The notes: a model not told the origin generated them from the sequence alone. Numbered from the stretch's first letter, positions 46,750 to 58,932 are shown. The stretch: DNA of 64,000 nucleotides from Ricinus communis (GCF_019578655.1 NC_063257.1:16988001-17052000); one strand, 5' to 3'. A program made the numbers and translations.

Positions 46750-48345
46750 GTTGACTTTTAGGAAGTCAACATGGCCCGTGTTGGAGCCCGTGCAGAAATT
46801 CCAAGCTGTGTAGCTTAAGAACTTTGAAGCAGTATGTTTTTCGAGGGTACCACGCCCCAGAGCACGTCCCGTGTTGGCTAACACGGGCAAGAACACGGCT
46901 CGCATTGATAATATGGGCTAGAATACGACCTTGCTCAATTCAGTTCATTCTGTCATTTAGAGACCAACACTGCCCATGTTGAGGAACACGGGTTGGAACA
47001 CGCTCGTATTTGTGCAATATATAAAAGGAAGGAGCCAAAAAAGAGAAAGAGAGTTACGGATTAGCGATTTTGACTCTTCATCTTCCTTTGTAATTTTGCT
47101 AGACGTGTTTCAGGCATTTCAGGGTGGCTTCCAAGACACTGATCCCACCTTAAAATGTTAGATTCGTGATTCTAGGTTTTGGATTGAAGATTGAAGAGGA
47201 ATTTTAGAGCAAATCAAGAAGCAATTTTGGAGATCAACTACAGTATAGATCAAGGCTTTAAGTTGTTCATCCAATTCTAGGAAAATGGTGTATATGTCTC
47301 AATTTCTTTATTATTTCATTGTAATTGAATTCCTATTTGCTTTAGACATGAATATGTGTAGTTAGATTGGTTGAACCCATTGGGGTTCCTTGCTATGTTG
47401 GCTTTGTACTGAATTGTTAAGATTGTTTGAGTTTCCTTTCTTGTATTCTTTTTGTAATTAATAATATAAATCCAGTTTTCGTTACATTGATTTTATTGAT
47501 TACTATTCATAGAATTCTTTTAGCAATTGAGAAATTCTAATTGAGTTTGGAAATTTAATTGTAAGAACAGGTTAATTTTTACTTAGAGGTAAGGTTAATT
47601 AATTTGCCGGATTAAGAATTAATAAAGCTTAATAGAGGTGGATTAAAGCTTAAGGCTAACTTAATAATCAATTGTTAGGAAGAGATTCCAACTTTAGGTT
47701 CTTAGGTTTAGGAATTCGGTTGTCTCGAGAAGGAAACCGTATTCAGTTTAGAACCCATTCACAGGTAGCATAATCAGACTCAACAATTTGTTATCCTTTG
47801 TTTGATTGCCAACTAGTCTATGTCCTCTTTGGGTTTGCTTTCTTATCTTGATTATTCTCTTTGCTTATTCATTCTCGCATTACACTTAAAATTTAGTTTA
47901 GTCATTAGTAAATTCAGAAACCTCCGTTATTAATTTTAGGCTAGATAACAAGGAACAAAGTAATAACTCTAGGAATTCACTTTCCCAAGGGATACAATAT
48001 TTTTAATACTTGTCGTTGTACTGAGCTGCATCAATAGGTTCACTGCCTTAGTTGTAGTTACATAAGCATCGCATCAAGTTTTTAGCACTGTTATGGGGAA
48101 ACTTTGTTTGAAAACTAGAGTGAAATTTGCTATTTGTTACTTTAGCCATTTTCTTTTCTGTTTTTCTTGTCATTTTTTTTTATTTACTCTTTCATTTATT
48201 TGTTTAGGTTGTTGTTGTCTTATTCATTTCAGGTAGTTCATGACCAGGAGTTCTAATCCTATAACTATGCTTATGTATTAATTAAGTTAACTTAGTCTAA
48301 ACAAGCCCAATTAAGGCCCAACTTAAGAGTAAGTAAGGCCTTGCT

Positions 48346-48365
48346 TGTTATAAGACTTGGTTAAA

Positions 48366-48414
<49 letters not shown>

Positions 48415-48915
48415 GATATGATGGGCTAATTTCGGGATATGGATTTGTTAAGGAGAATGATGCCATCAACACTTAATTAATTAGATTAATTCAGATTCAA
48501 CCTAGCTTGGAACTAGCATTCACTCCTCATCATCTCCACTCTCTCTCTTGTAAAGGTCTGTTCATAGGAGATTTCAACTTTGGAGTTTGTGTGGATTACT
48601 ATTAGAGGCTAGTCATTTGAGTAGCTTTAAAGTGCATCAATCATCTTTGAAGAATGAAGAATCAACAAAGCAAGAAGCACTCTTTGGAATAGGCAGCATG
48701 CCTTTGTAAGCCTTATCCATCTTTTGCTTGTTTTTGTATGTTATGACTATCTAAATCAATGAGATTCTTGGTGGGAATTCAGAAAAATTTTAAATTGCTT
48801 CTGTTACGCCTTTCCTTATATTTTCATTTCAATTCCTAACACCTTGGTAAAGGCATCAACATTGACTACGGGGTTGGCAGAAGTTAGCCACGTTCGTATC
48901 ATTTGGTATCAAAGC
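48346..48915 (+). repeat. LTR with initiator-Met primer site, start uncertain
   Basis: A segment ending GTATCA at 48901 is followed after two bases by TGGTATCAAAGC (48904-48915), one mismatch from the usual TGGTATCAGAGC primer site. A plausible LTR start is TGTTATAAGACTTGG at 48346, giving about 556 bp. The body contains an (AT)21 run. Short LTRs with this primer site occur in Copia elements and chromoviruses; nothing here decides which. Confidence 0.5.
48370..48411. repeat. AT dinucleotide microsatellite
   Basis: About 21 uninterrupted AT units inside the LTR-like segment; likely length-variable between individuals. Confidence 0.97.
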
Positions 48916-49481
48916 TTTGGCTCATCAATCAAGTCCATATCCTTTTTGTTATTATTGTTTCATTTTTCTTTAAAGCCAAAAAAAAAAGAAACAAAAATAA
49001 ATATTTTTATCAATTTGTTCTTTCTTCTTCTTTGTTATCTATTTCTTATGCTTGAGTCTTGTTATCAATTTGTTTACTAAGTCTCTTTATGTCCATTCTT
49101 TTCTTCGTTATTTAAGAGTCAATATCGTTCTCTTCTATAAAAAACAATTCATCCATAAATACCAAAATTTTAGTCAAATTGCATTAAATTTAGTTGAAGA
49201 ATAAGAAATAAAATTTTGATCCAATTTGGCAAAAAAAAATTGAGTTCTTGACCCAAATTCAGAATTACTTGTTCTAATTCATTCTAAAGTTGTTCTTGCT
49301 CATATTTGTGTGTTTGTGATACAAAAAGAAAATTTTAGCATATGTCCCATGAGTTATTATAATTAGTTGTCTCTTTTTGTAAATCTTCCATCACTAGTCG
49401 TGACCCCTGTCACACCAGTGACCCCTATCACGTCTGTGACAGAGAGTTATTAAGAGCAAGCGTCACTATCGTGACACCCAT
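48916..49481 (+). other. Presumed internal region after the primer site
   Basis: AT-rich with no ORF. At 49395-49480 there are repeated GTGACCCCTGTCAC and GTGACCCCTATCAC-like words, near-palindromic around GTGAC. The following solo LTR is inserted here. The original sequence appears to resume at 52444 (CCCACTGTTTC). Confidence 0.5.
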
Positions 49482-52443
49482 TGTAATACCTGAAAATTTT
49501 TCTTTAATAATATGATAATATAAATAATAATTAATAAATGAGTTTTTATTTAAATAAATTTTACTTTATTTTTATTTGGTTTAATTGGAATGATTTAAAT
49601 GGAATTTTAATGCTAGACAAATAAGAGAATTATTTTCTATATCCAATTAGTTTGAATTTTAAGAAATTAACTAAGTAAATTCTTTGGAAAATAAATTATA
49701 TTTTTGGTCATCCAAAATTTTTCTCCAATATGAAAATATAAATTAATTTCTATATTGAAAGTTATGAAAGAATTAGTAAAGGATGTTTTATAAAAAAATT
49801 ATCGAGGAATGATAAATTTTAATTAGCAAATAGTGTTAATTTTAATTGGAAAATATTTAGTAAATTGATTAATTAAATTAATTGTGTGTTAGGATTAAAT
49901 TGAAAACTTATTTTGGAATAAGAATTCAAAATATAATTTTATTAATATATATGGGGTTTTAATGAAAATTTGTATGTTTAGTATTTTTGTAATTAAATAT
50001 GTCGGTAAGGGCTTTTTGGTAATTTTACATTTAAAAGCAAGGGTAAATATGTAATTGTATATTTTTAATAATTCTAATTTGGCCCAAATTAAATAGTTTG
50101 AGGCTTAATTGAAAAGCTAAAGAAAAGTCTAAGGATTAATCAGAAATTTTGCAGGGCAAAATTGTTGTAATTTAGAAAGTTGAGGGACTAGATGGTGAAA
50201 AAGAAAAGTTGGAGGACCAACTTGCGATATAGAAAAGAAAGAAAAGAAAGAGAACAAAGAAGGAGAAGGAGGGAGAGGAAGCTTTGTCGGTTTTAATGGT
50301 GGAGTGGTGGAGGAGTCTCGGCGGAGGCTGGTGGCGTCGGCGGGAGGTGCAGCTGGCATCGGCGAGCGCGCTAAGGGCGGCGATGATAGCATATGGCGAC
50401 GGCAGGCGGTGTAGAATGGCCAGAAATGGCAACCGTTTCTTGCTGCCATTCATGGCGTTTCTAGCAACCATTACCGGTGATTCTAGACTCAAAATGATCA
50501 GCAGCTTCGAGGCTTTCTTTTCCGACCATCGCCACCACTTGAGGCTGCTGGAATTGCAAACGGCAAGGTAAAAAGTTAGGGGCAGCCGGCGTTTTCTGGC
50601 TTTTCCAGTGAGCTCCAGCAAGCTTTGGCCGATCGGAGGGCATATCCGGACTCCCCTCAGCTCAAGCTTTCCAACGAACCGGTTTCATGGCGATCAAACT
50701 CCATTTGGAAATCGACGGCCGAGATCGTCCATAGATATCTCTGAATGATCGGGGGTCGGATCGAAAAATCGGAAGCTGGGATCGTTATCAGCGTGCCGTT
50801 TCGAGTCAGTTAGTGCGTTCGGATCGTCGATCGGACTCCGGCGGCTGGAGGCGAATCGACCGAGCGATCAAGCGTCTCGGTAATTCTCTAGTCCATTGAT
50901 TTTAGAATTCTTTGGTAAATTTATATGTTTATTGAATTGTGTCGAGCATTAGAAAATATTGTGAGTTAAAATAATTATTTGTCAGACTGTTTGCCATTAG
51001 TCGTGATTTGTGATGTGTGGCGAAGTCGGAAAAAAAATAGTGAAGTCTTGGGGACCCGACTCCCGTTACATAATTGTTGAAATATTTGAAATGTTTTCTG
51101 GCAGGTCCTGGACCCGTTTTACGGGGGGTAAACGCCCGTGTTTAGGGAAGGTTCTGCCGAATTTTCGATAGAATTTACCTAAGTCGAATTTTTAGACAGT
51201 CAGTCCTAGGAATCTAGACCTAGGGTTAATTGTCAAATGTTTCAACGTTATTGATTAATTATTTTCCGTGATTAGATAATTTGTCAGTTCGGCTCGCTCC
51301 ACCGGAGGCATCGGAGCAGAGCTAGGAGGTCGTCAGATCTGTGAGTTAAAGTCATATATTTGTTATGCACGTGTCATGCGCAGATTTTAAATAGCGATTT
51401 TGATTAATTGATTGCAAGTTTAAATTATTCATTTAATTACTATTTATATATATCATGTTCTTTATCACTGAATTTAATATTGCATGATGACTCGGGATAG
51501 GACGGTAGTAGAACATACTTTGCTGAGTTGCACCGGTATGAATCCGAGACTGATAATAAAAGGGCAAAAAGGCTAAATTTAAAAAGGTAAATTAGAACTT
51601 GCCCTAGTCGAGCATTGCTCTCTAGGCTGAGTAGAGTGTGTTTGCCAGAGTAAAGGTCCCTGGTCGAGCATTGCTCTCTGGGCGCCAGCTTATTTGGACA
51701 CCTAAGTGACCAGACTGGAGTTAAGGATCCTGGTCGAGCTTCGCTCTCTGGACGCCAGTCTTATTGGAGTAAGAGAGCCGAAAGGCTAAGAGTGTTAGTA
51801 ATAATTAAGTGACTGAACTGGATTTAAGGACCCTGGTCGAGCTTCACTCTCTGGGCGCCAGTTCTGTTAGAATGAGAGATTCGAGATGTTAGTATTGGGA
51901 TTAGGGTTCTGCTGAAGTACTCCATCCCGTGGTATGAAATAAAATTTTATTTTATTTTATTTTGCAAAAGCATAGCATGACATGAATTTTTGTTTTAAAT
52001 TAAGTAATTATTTTATTGAAGTGTTTATATTCGTTTTTGGAATATATGATTTTAACTCATTCTCGAGACTGACAGTCTCCATTTTACTGCTTTTCAGGTG
52101 ATTGTTAGTCTTTTCGCAGTTCTTCTCTAGCAACCCGACTCCTTCATAATCGGGTTGATGTATTTGGTTTTGGTACGTTTGACTTGTAAAAATTTTACAT
52201 TCTCCGCAGTAGAAAATTTAGACTTATCAGTTATAATTTTATGTAGTTTCGGATCTTGCATAATTATACTGGCAGATCGAATTAAATATATAGAATTTAA
52301 TGGTTAAGATAAATTGTGATAACAGTGCTATTAGATGAGATTCAATTAAGTTAGTGAATGGTCAGGCTTACTACGGGATTCGTTGGCCTTACGCCTACCT
52401 ATTCCCTAATGCCGGTCACGAGCCCACAGGTCGGGTTGTGACA
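49482..52443 (+). mobile_element. Long solo LTR, chromovirus (Tekay/Del) type
   Basis: 2962 bp starting TGTAATACCTGAAAATTTTT and ending GGTCGGGTTGTGACA. The flanking 5-mers are CCCAT (49477-49481) and CCCAC (52444-52448), a target duplication with one transition. Long LTRs with TGTAACACC...TCGTGACA ends are typical of Tekay/Del chromoviruses, which gives the orientation. A GC-rich part (50280-50900) lies in the middle, followed by four tandem GTCGAGCxTxGCTCTCTGG units. There is no primer site after it and no internal region. The small ORFs here are not genes. Confidence 0.75.
51600..51870 (+). repeat. Four tandem LTR subrepeats
   Basis: Units centred at about 51605, 51663, 51731 and 51833 share CTGGTCGAGC, an ATTGC or TTCGC variant, and TCTCTGGGCGCCAG. 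Spacing is 58-102 bp. Such units are usual in the LTR of long chromoviruses and here vary by a few bases each. Confidence 0.85.
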
Positions 52444-53690
52444 CCCACTGTTTCAACATACTTCTAAGTAATCACAACTCTCGTTATTTCCTTCCATTGA
52501 TTCTTATTGGAGTTGGGATAGGGGGTAGTTTAAACACTTATTCCGTGGTATCTAATTTTCATATTGTTTGATTCTTGTCTTTGTTTGTTGCGTTTTCTTG
52601 ATTCTTATAGTCAACTTTGAGTTTAGTTTTTGCTTTGTTTGGATTGTATTGAGTCTAATTTGATAATTAGTAGTTTAAGTTCCATAAGAACTATAAAAAA
52701 AGAGTTTGAGAGGTAAAAGGCAAGTGATGAGCCTATGGAGGATAAAAGCCGAATTGAAGAACACGAGTATAAGTGTCTTTACTTTGAGTGTTAAACACGT
52801 AAGTTCTGTGAGATATTTTGCTAAGAAAAGTTTATTAGAGAATGTCGAGATATTCTTTATCAATATGATGATATATTGTGGCAAGAAAAGAATGATGATT
52901 ATTATAAGAAATGTCTGCGAAATTTTTATAATTCTAAATCTAAGCCAAAGAGATTAAAAAGAAAATCGCATCAAATTAAGAGTAATGAGTTTTCAATAGA
53001 AATAAAATCTTTAAGGAGCAATCTTGATTTAATTATATATTTTCTTTCTTCATGTTTGGATAAAAGAAAAATAAAAAAAGAAAATAAATATATTTTCTCT
53101 TATTTAGAAAGTAAGAATAAAAAAATTATAATACTACATATTTACTATTGTGCTTTTTATTTTATAATTTTATTTATTATAATTAATAATTAAAATGCAT
53201 ATTTCTTATATATATATAAAAGACTATTTTAGACATATATACTATTTTATTTATTTTATAAAATAAATATTTTATTATAATTAATAATTAAAATGCATAT
53301 TTATATTTATATATATTATTATTTTTAAGATATAATGTAACATGAAAATTAAAAAAAGAATTTATGTTGACTTTTTTTAATAAATAGTGAAATTAAAGGA
53401 TATACAGCTTTTCAGAGAAAAACAAAATAATATTAGGATAAAATAATAATTGGATCATAAATACTGCACTTTTTCATTTATTTGATCATATATTCCTCAC
53501 ATTTAGGAAAGAAAATAAAAGAGGTAAGGTTTAAATTATTATTTTTTTCTCTTTATTTTCCTACTATTTCCAAACAAAGAAACCAAAATCATCCTTTAGT
53601 CCTTCCACTTTTCTTTTCCTCCAATCTAAACATAGAATAAATCAAATCCATTTAAAAGAAAGATAAAATCAAATCAATTAGCTCATCGTT
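52444..53690. other. AT-rich spacer with a 98-bp-period duplication
   Basis: From 52444 the DNA seems to continue the repeat interrupted by the solo LTR. A 105-codon Lys/Asn-rich open stretch (52876-53193) has no recognisable domain and looks like chance in AT-rich DNA. An identical 31-bp segment occurs at 53174-53204 and 53272-53302. Confidence 0.55.
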
Positions 53691-54790
53691 GCTCAACCAG
53701 TCCCCATCGTCATCGAAGCTGCAACAGTCACTACAGCATCGTCATCGTCGTGTTACCAGTTCTTCAGCAACACTGAGACAGTCTTCTGCTTCCCATCGTC
53801 GGCGCTGCATCCGGTCTCTATAGTCGCCGCTAATGAAATTCGGTAACACCAGGAACGATTGATTAGGAATGGGTTTTGATTTTTTGAGATTAATAAATCT
53901 TAATAAGCTTTTGATTGTGGTAATGACATAATTGTGCTAAAGTTAATTCATTTCCTCTGTTGTTCTTGGCTTTTCTTTTAGGTTAGTTCCTGATTTTTCT
54001 TGAGATTGGTTTTGCAGGATTACAAATGTACTATTGAATACTATGTGTTGCATTTCTTGGTTCATGAGAGCAAAGTAGAAGTAGGCCGGAAGCCAGTGCG
54101 GACATCGCGGATTGGTATTCTGATTTTTTACACTGTCCATTGGTGGTCTCATTTCAAAACAAAAGCTGGGTCAGCGCCCTTCTTGAACTATTAGGCTATA
54201 ATATATTTTTGCATTTCATTATAAAATTCTGTTGTTTCACTTGTTTCAATATTATTTTTCACTAAACCTGAAATTCTTGTTTAGATTGAGGCTTATCAAT
54301 AACGCATCTGTATTTGTACGTGGTGGTGATGCTGCTGATTGAGAAATAGAAAAGAAAAGAATGAAGAGAAATAGTATTTACCTTGAAAGTTTAATTTTGT
54401 TTTGGGTAATTAGTTAAAAGTTTAATTTTTGTTTAGGAGATTGGATAGAAAAGTGAAAAATAGGGCATGAAAACTGTAAAGGTTTTCGAGAATGGTCTGA
54501 AGAAGATGATTTGCACTAAATTTTACAGTTTTATTTAGAAATCAAAGGAAAAAAGGAAATAAAAGGAAAGGAAAGATTAGAGAAAGAGAAAGCTTATTAG
54601 CATTGGCCATGTAAATGTGGGACCCATTCTACTTGCCACTTCAGCCATTTTTAAGGATTACAGTACCCTTACATCTCTAGTAATGAGGAGGGGCATGAAG
54701 TAAGGTTTTCTCACTGGTTAAATGTTTAAGTGCACCCAAAAATATTTTAAGGGCTAATCCACTCTTTCCACCAAATATTAGGGGGAAAAA
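53691..54790 (+). other. Upstream flank of ALG14; no recognised gene
   Basis: 53690-53840 is richer in GC with CATCGTCATCGTCG words. 54000-54194 has a 64-codon open stretch (DYKCTIEYYVLHFLVHESKV in part) preceded by a plausible 3' splice site TTTTGCAG at about 54010-54017. I do not recognise it, and no partner exon is evident. It could be an upstream exon or a gene fragment. Confidence 0.35.
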
Positions 54791-55882
54791 CACCTTTTAC
54801 CTTTTCAATTTCAAGGATTCTCAAATCCAAAAGAAGAAGCCACACTCTTGTGAATTTCCCTAGCTGGAATCATGGTTAGTTGTTTGTTTTGCTTTATTTT
54901 GTGTGCTTTAAATTGCTTGTTTGATTTATAAGTTTTTCAAGCTGTAAATTCAGCTAATTATCCACTTTGTCTATGCCAGCGACTCCTCATATTATGTTTG
55001 TTTGATTTCTTATTGAAGCTCTATTTGTATGGTTGTGTAGATTTATCATTTGCTTATCGTCTTTGTTAAATTAAAGATTGATTCTAGAAATTGAGGTCAC
55101 TGTAAATTGACTAGAATTATATGTAGGGACCTAACATTGTCTGGATTTGGAATATGTTTTTCTATATCATCATTGTCATTCTTTGTCTTTATTGAGTTTA
55201 TTTTAGTTTTTACAGCTTGCAATTTGGGATGTTGTCTTCTTATGTCATTTTGGTGATTTTTACTTTTGCAAAAAGTGTTTTCTGAAATCAGTTTCTGAAA
55301 ATTAAGCACACAACGTTTACATGTCTCTAATCTAGAGAGTTTCTTTACAGAGACCAAGCGGGCATGTAAAGTTTTGTGTGTATGCAGTCATGTACATTAT
55401 TGTCTGACCTATTAATGCATTTGATATAGGGAGGCTGAGTGAAGGCAACTGATGCTTAGACATATCTTATTCTGTTTTGTTGGTTTATTTTTGAAGTTAC
55501 GTTTATAAGTTATAAATTCGAGTGTACTGATGTACTCAAGTATATCCCATTGTGGTTTTGTAGGCTTGAATGTCCCCATTGTCTTATAATTCTAAAGCAA
55601 GTACACTATTTGGCTTTAGTGTTGAATAGCATTGACAACAACCTAATTTGGCATTTGATTGTAAAATATTTTATATAAAATAGTGTTGCATTCTACTAAT
55701 GTTGTGGAAGTGGCAATGTGCTTATTATGATTGGAGCTAAAATTGGGATTTTCCATTATTGCAGTAAACTTCTGAGGACAAATTGAAGATTGGCTCATTT
55801 TTATATCGTATTGTCTGTTAATATAGATGCCTTTTGGCTCATTGCCTTTCTCTTTGGGCTTTTGAGTGATATGATTTAGCTA
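54791..55882 (+). promoter_or_regulatory. ALG14: Predicted ALG14 5' leader with intron
   Basis: A plausible 5' splice site ATG|GTTAGT (donor 54875) and 3' splice site TTCCATTATTGCAG (acceptor 55764) frame an 890-bp T-rich intron in front of the coding ATG at 55883. Spliced, the leader would read ...AATCATG|TAAACTT..., an AUG immediately followed by UAA. Other AUGs in the unspliced DNA would be removed with the intron. No clear TATA box is visible upstream of 54830. The intron is inferred from splice-site quality only. Confidence 0.45.
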
Positions 55883-57729
55883 ATGGAGACCACAGATTGC
55901 TTCTCTATTTCTATAATTATCATCATTAGCCTAGTTTTGGTTGTGATCACTCGCATTATCTATGTTCTTTATCGAACTGGAAAACCCATGCACCCTAAAT
56001 CCCTAAAGCCAATGAGTACTTTGATTATTTTGGGTTCAGGTAATTCATCGTGTTCCTTTTGGATTGGTCAATTAGTTTATGGGTTTTCTTCAAAGTGTTT
56101 TTTAATGAATTGGATATTGTTGATATTTTGTTTCTGTTGTTGATTAGGGGGACACACTGCCGAGATGATTAATGTGTTGGGCATACTTCAAAAGGATAGG
56201 TTTATGCCTAGATTTTATATTGCAGCTGCTACTGATAATATGAGTCTGCAAAAAGCTCGCGTGTTGGAGGACACTTTTGTTGATACGGTAGGTTAACAGT
56301 TATTATTTTATTTATTCATTTATTTCAATCTTAGGCTGTTGTTTGTTTCTTATACCTTTTGCTTTTAACAGAACTGTGTTGTTTCAGTGTACTCATCTCC
56401 TAGACATACTACCAACCAGCTTACCCTACATGTATCCATTATCTTTGTCCCTTTTTATCTACCAGCATTGATGTCTTGATTTATCGGTTTATGGATAGTA
56501 GGCAATAGCTTTACTTCAAAGATGTGATGGAAATGCTTGATTATTCCGTGAAAATATGATCGGGTTATTGGTTGTGTTTCTGATATTCAGTCAAATTCCT
56601 ATAATTTGAGTTTCTGATGAGCTAAGATGTAGGTTGGCTTTGTAGTGAGTCAATTCCTCTCTCTTGCTCTATTTATTGTGATTACCTGTTTGTAATCGAC
56701 AGAGGTTATAACACAGTGCTCTTCTGCAATAATTTGGATTATATAGGAAGAAATGTTAAAACATGCAAAAAAAATTATTCTTTTTCATTTGTTTCATTTT
56801 TGGTGCTATTCTTTTACTTTCGATATTTCATAAGCTTTATGAAAGTTTGTTTAGTAGCTCAATATCTTCGCACAGATTGGTTTATATTGCTAATTTGAAA
56901 CTAAAATCTATAGAGGAAAGAAAAGAAATGGGGTTCGCTACTCATCAGGCAAAATAATCAGAATATTGTATTCTGAATAAAAGGACTTAGTCCAGGATGT
57001 TCCTTCTATGCTTCCTTGCCAAGGGTTTATAGTTTCTAGTTCTCAAATTGTTGCTGATTAATGAAATTTGTGTTCCTTTAATACTGACTTGGTATATCTT
57101 AAGTTGCATAACTCTGAATTGATTTCTTATTGCAGCCTGGGGGCAAGGAAATCTCTGCAAAGTTCATGCAGATCTACAGGAGCAGGGAAGTTGGCCAGTC
57201 ATACATCACCTCCATTGGGACAACTTTATTAGCTATTGCTCATGCATTGTGGCTGATGATTAAAATCAGACCCCAAGTGGTATAATTGATATATGTTTGT
57301 TTCACCTTTTTTTTCTCTTTCTTTCCAGTTAATATTTCTATCTGAGAAAATGGTTAAATTGGCTTGTATTGGGTGTTTCTACTTTCAAACATCTTAGGTT
57401 CTTTGCAATGGTCCTGGGACTTGTATTCCTCTATGTGTAATTGCATTCCTATTCAAGGTCAGAGGTCTTTCCTTTCAATCCCTAGCCTTTGCATTGTGTT
57501 GCTTTGAGATGGTATTGGGTCTGGTCTCTCAAACTTTCACCTTTGCCTGCAGGTGGTAGGGATTAAGTGGTCAACCATTTTTTATGTTGAGAGTATAGCC
57601 AGAGTACAAAGGCTCTCCTTAAGTGGTTTGCTTCTCTACAAGTTGTGCATAGCTGATCAGTTTTTTGTGCAGTGGCCACAACTACAGAGAAAATATCCTC
57701 GAGCTCGCTATGTTGGTAGACTGATGTAG
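55883..57729 (+). CDS. ALG14: UDP-GlcNAc transferase membrane subunit ALG14
   Basis: Five exons: 55883-56039, 56148-56287, 57136-57279, 57398-57457, 57553-57729 (TAG). All introns are GT-AG and the phases agree, giving 225 residues, normal for plant ALG14. Residues 7-30 form one hydrophobic membrane anchor. The glycosyltransferase loop GSGGHTAEM (51-59) spans the exon 1/2 junction. Further conserved motifs are TDNMSLQKAR (81-90), NGPGTC (151-156) and YVESIARV (178-185); the C-terminus is Trp/Arg-rich (WPQLQRKYP). In the known pathway ALG14 anchors the catalytic partner ALG13 to the ER and together they add the second GlcNAc to dolichol-PP-GlcNAc, an early step of N-glycosylation. Retaining intron 1 would stop the frame at 56143. 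It is the only intact gene seen here. Confidence 0.94.
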
Positions 57730-58082
57730 CTGTTCATATTCTGATGCTGTCACGTACTTAATGGAACATCCAAGATAACTCAGAGTTCAGTCTGCGATTT
57801 TGAAGATATATGGAGTGATATTCTAGTGTTTGGTCTCATGTTTCAGTTGCATGCGAGAATTAGATATATGGATGCACTATGTTTGCTCAGGAGATTGAGA
57901 GTGATCAATTCCACAGTTTTCTTACTGCATAAATTTGTTTACTAATTTGATATACTTTTAATGCGAATTCTTTTGGCATAGTTACAACGCTGAATACTCC
58001 ACTTTTCACAGACCTGACTTGAGCAAATATAGCAAGAGAATACAATGTTTATAAATTTATAGATTAATTTTGGATACTTGAA
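57730..58082 (+). other. ALG14 3' flank
   Basis: AT-rich DNA after the stop codon, with polyadenylation-type words (AATACAATG at 58030-58038; AATAAA is not seen). No ORF of note, so this probably includes the 3' UTR. Confidence 0.5.
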
Positions 58083-58150
58083 TTGTTTCAAGAAGAAAAT
58101 TTTCAAGTAGGGAAAACTTGTCAACAATCAATCAACGCTACTACGTTTGG

Positions 58151-58430
58151 TTACAGTATCAGAAGATTTAGAAACCTCATTTGCATTTCAGTTTTCAGCA
58201 TTGGATTGATACTGATAGACATAGGAAAGAGAATCCCAGACAACCAAACCGTTGAAATTGCGTTTGTACCATCCATTTTGCGTGGAAACCCAACGTAGTC
58301 AGGACTGGAAAAACAGGCAACCTCAAGAAACCCAAGCATAGGCAAACCGGGAGATTTATTTTCTTGCAACAAAATGACAGTGAGATTCCTCTTCCAATTG
58401 GAAAGCGCAGGAAAAATCGTTCTTTAATCT
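58151..58430 (-). pseudogene. Unrecognised coding-like fragment, possible exon
   Basis: The minus strand is open for about 90 codons: FPALSNWKRNLTVILLQENK, then GLPMLGFLEVACFSSPDYVG, FPRKMDGTNAISTVWLSGI and LFPMSISINPMLK. Base composition is richer and less repetitive than the surroundings, and amino-acid use looks protein-like. I do not recognise the family. It is convergent with ALG14. No splice partner is found before the AT-rich block at 58540, so it may be a last exon cut off from its gene, or an old pseudogene. Confidence 0.35.
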
Positions 58431-58539
58431 ATCAATCAAAACTTTAGTTATAGGGATCATGAAATGGAAAATAGACACAGGAACCTAAATGAAGGGCCAA
58501 TACCGTAAATGCAGCGCATGAGACTATTATGAGGCTTAT

Positions 58540-58932
58540 GTTTTAACATGCGTTTTGGTTAAATTTATGAAATTTATTTATAAATTTAAATTTTAATTAA
58601 TTTAGAATAATATAATTAAATTTATAGGACTGGTTATAATTAAATTAAATTCTAATAAAATATATAAAAATTTTAAATGAATTTCACATTAATAAATTAA
58701 TATATTTCATAATATTAAAATATCTTTTTTAATTTTATTTTTTTCTCTCGTATCTTTTCTTTCAAATAAAATGAAATTATAAATTTTTATCAAACACAAT
58801 GTAATTTTCTATACAAATAAAAAAATATATAAATAATTTAAAATTCAGCATATGTGACATATAACATATATATATAAAGAATGCCAAGTTTTTACATGAG
58901 ACTGCACGTGATATAATATTATTAAGTAATAT
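58540..58932. other. AT-rich spacer left of the solo LTR
   Basis: Low-complexity AT-rich DNA with no gene. It ends AATAT (58928-58932), the left copy of the target duplication. Confidence 0.8.

Larger units (their letters stand above)
40732..48255 (+). mobile_element. Element I: 5' end of an Athila-type element (family 4) split by element B
   Basis: The LTR starts at 40732 (TGATATGCATAGTTTTACAC) and runs to 40934, where element B (minus) is inserted. It resumes at 46750 and ends CATCGCATCA at 48076, about 1530 bp in total. A degenerate tRNA-Asp primer site follows (TAGCACTGTTATGGGGA, 48083-48099), then a short leader. A gag start is at 48240 (MTRSSNP, then stop within 15 codons). The rest is lost at about 48255, where another LTR-containing repeat starts. 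A TATA box (TATATAAAAGG, 47020-47030) follows the CGTG array (46770-46990). Confidence 0.72.

Noticed and set aside
50129..50643. Overlapping 95-149 codon frames on both strands in a GC-rich block, a possible gene
   Set aside because: They lie inside the 3-kb solo LTR, are open on both strands because of composition, and show only Ser/Pro or Arg-rich low-complexity reading with no domain.
52876..53193. 105-codon Lys/Asn-rich frame as a host gene
   Set aside because: The composition is that of AT-rich DNA, there is no domain or splice context, and the last third is a run of Ile/Tyr/Phe. Chance is more likely.
56716..56957. Two hydrophobic 60-64 codon frames within the ALG14 gene
   Set aside because: They fall in intron 2 (56288-57135); the flanking exons join in phase without them.
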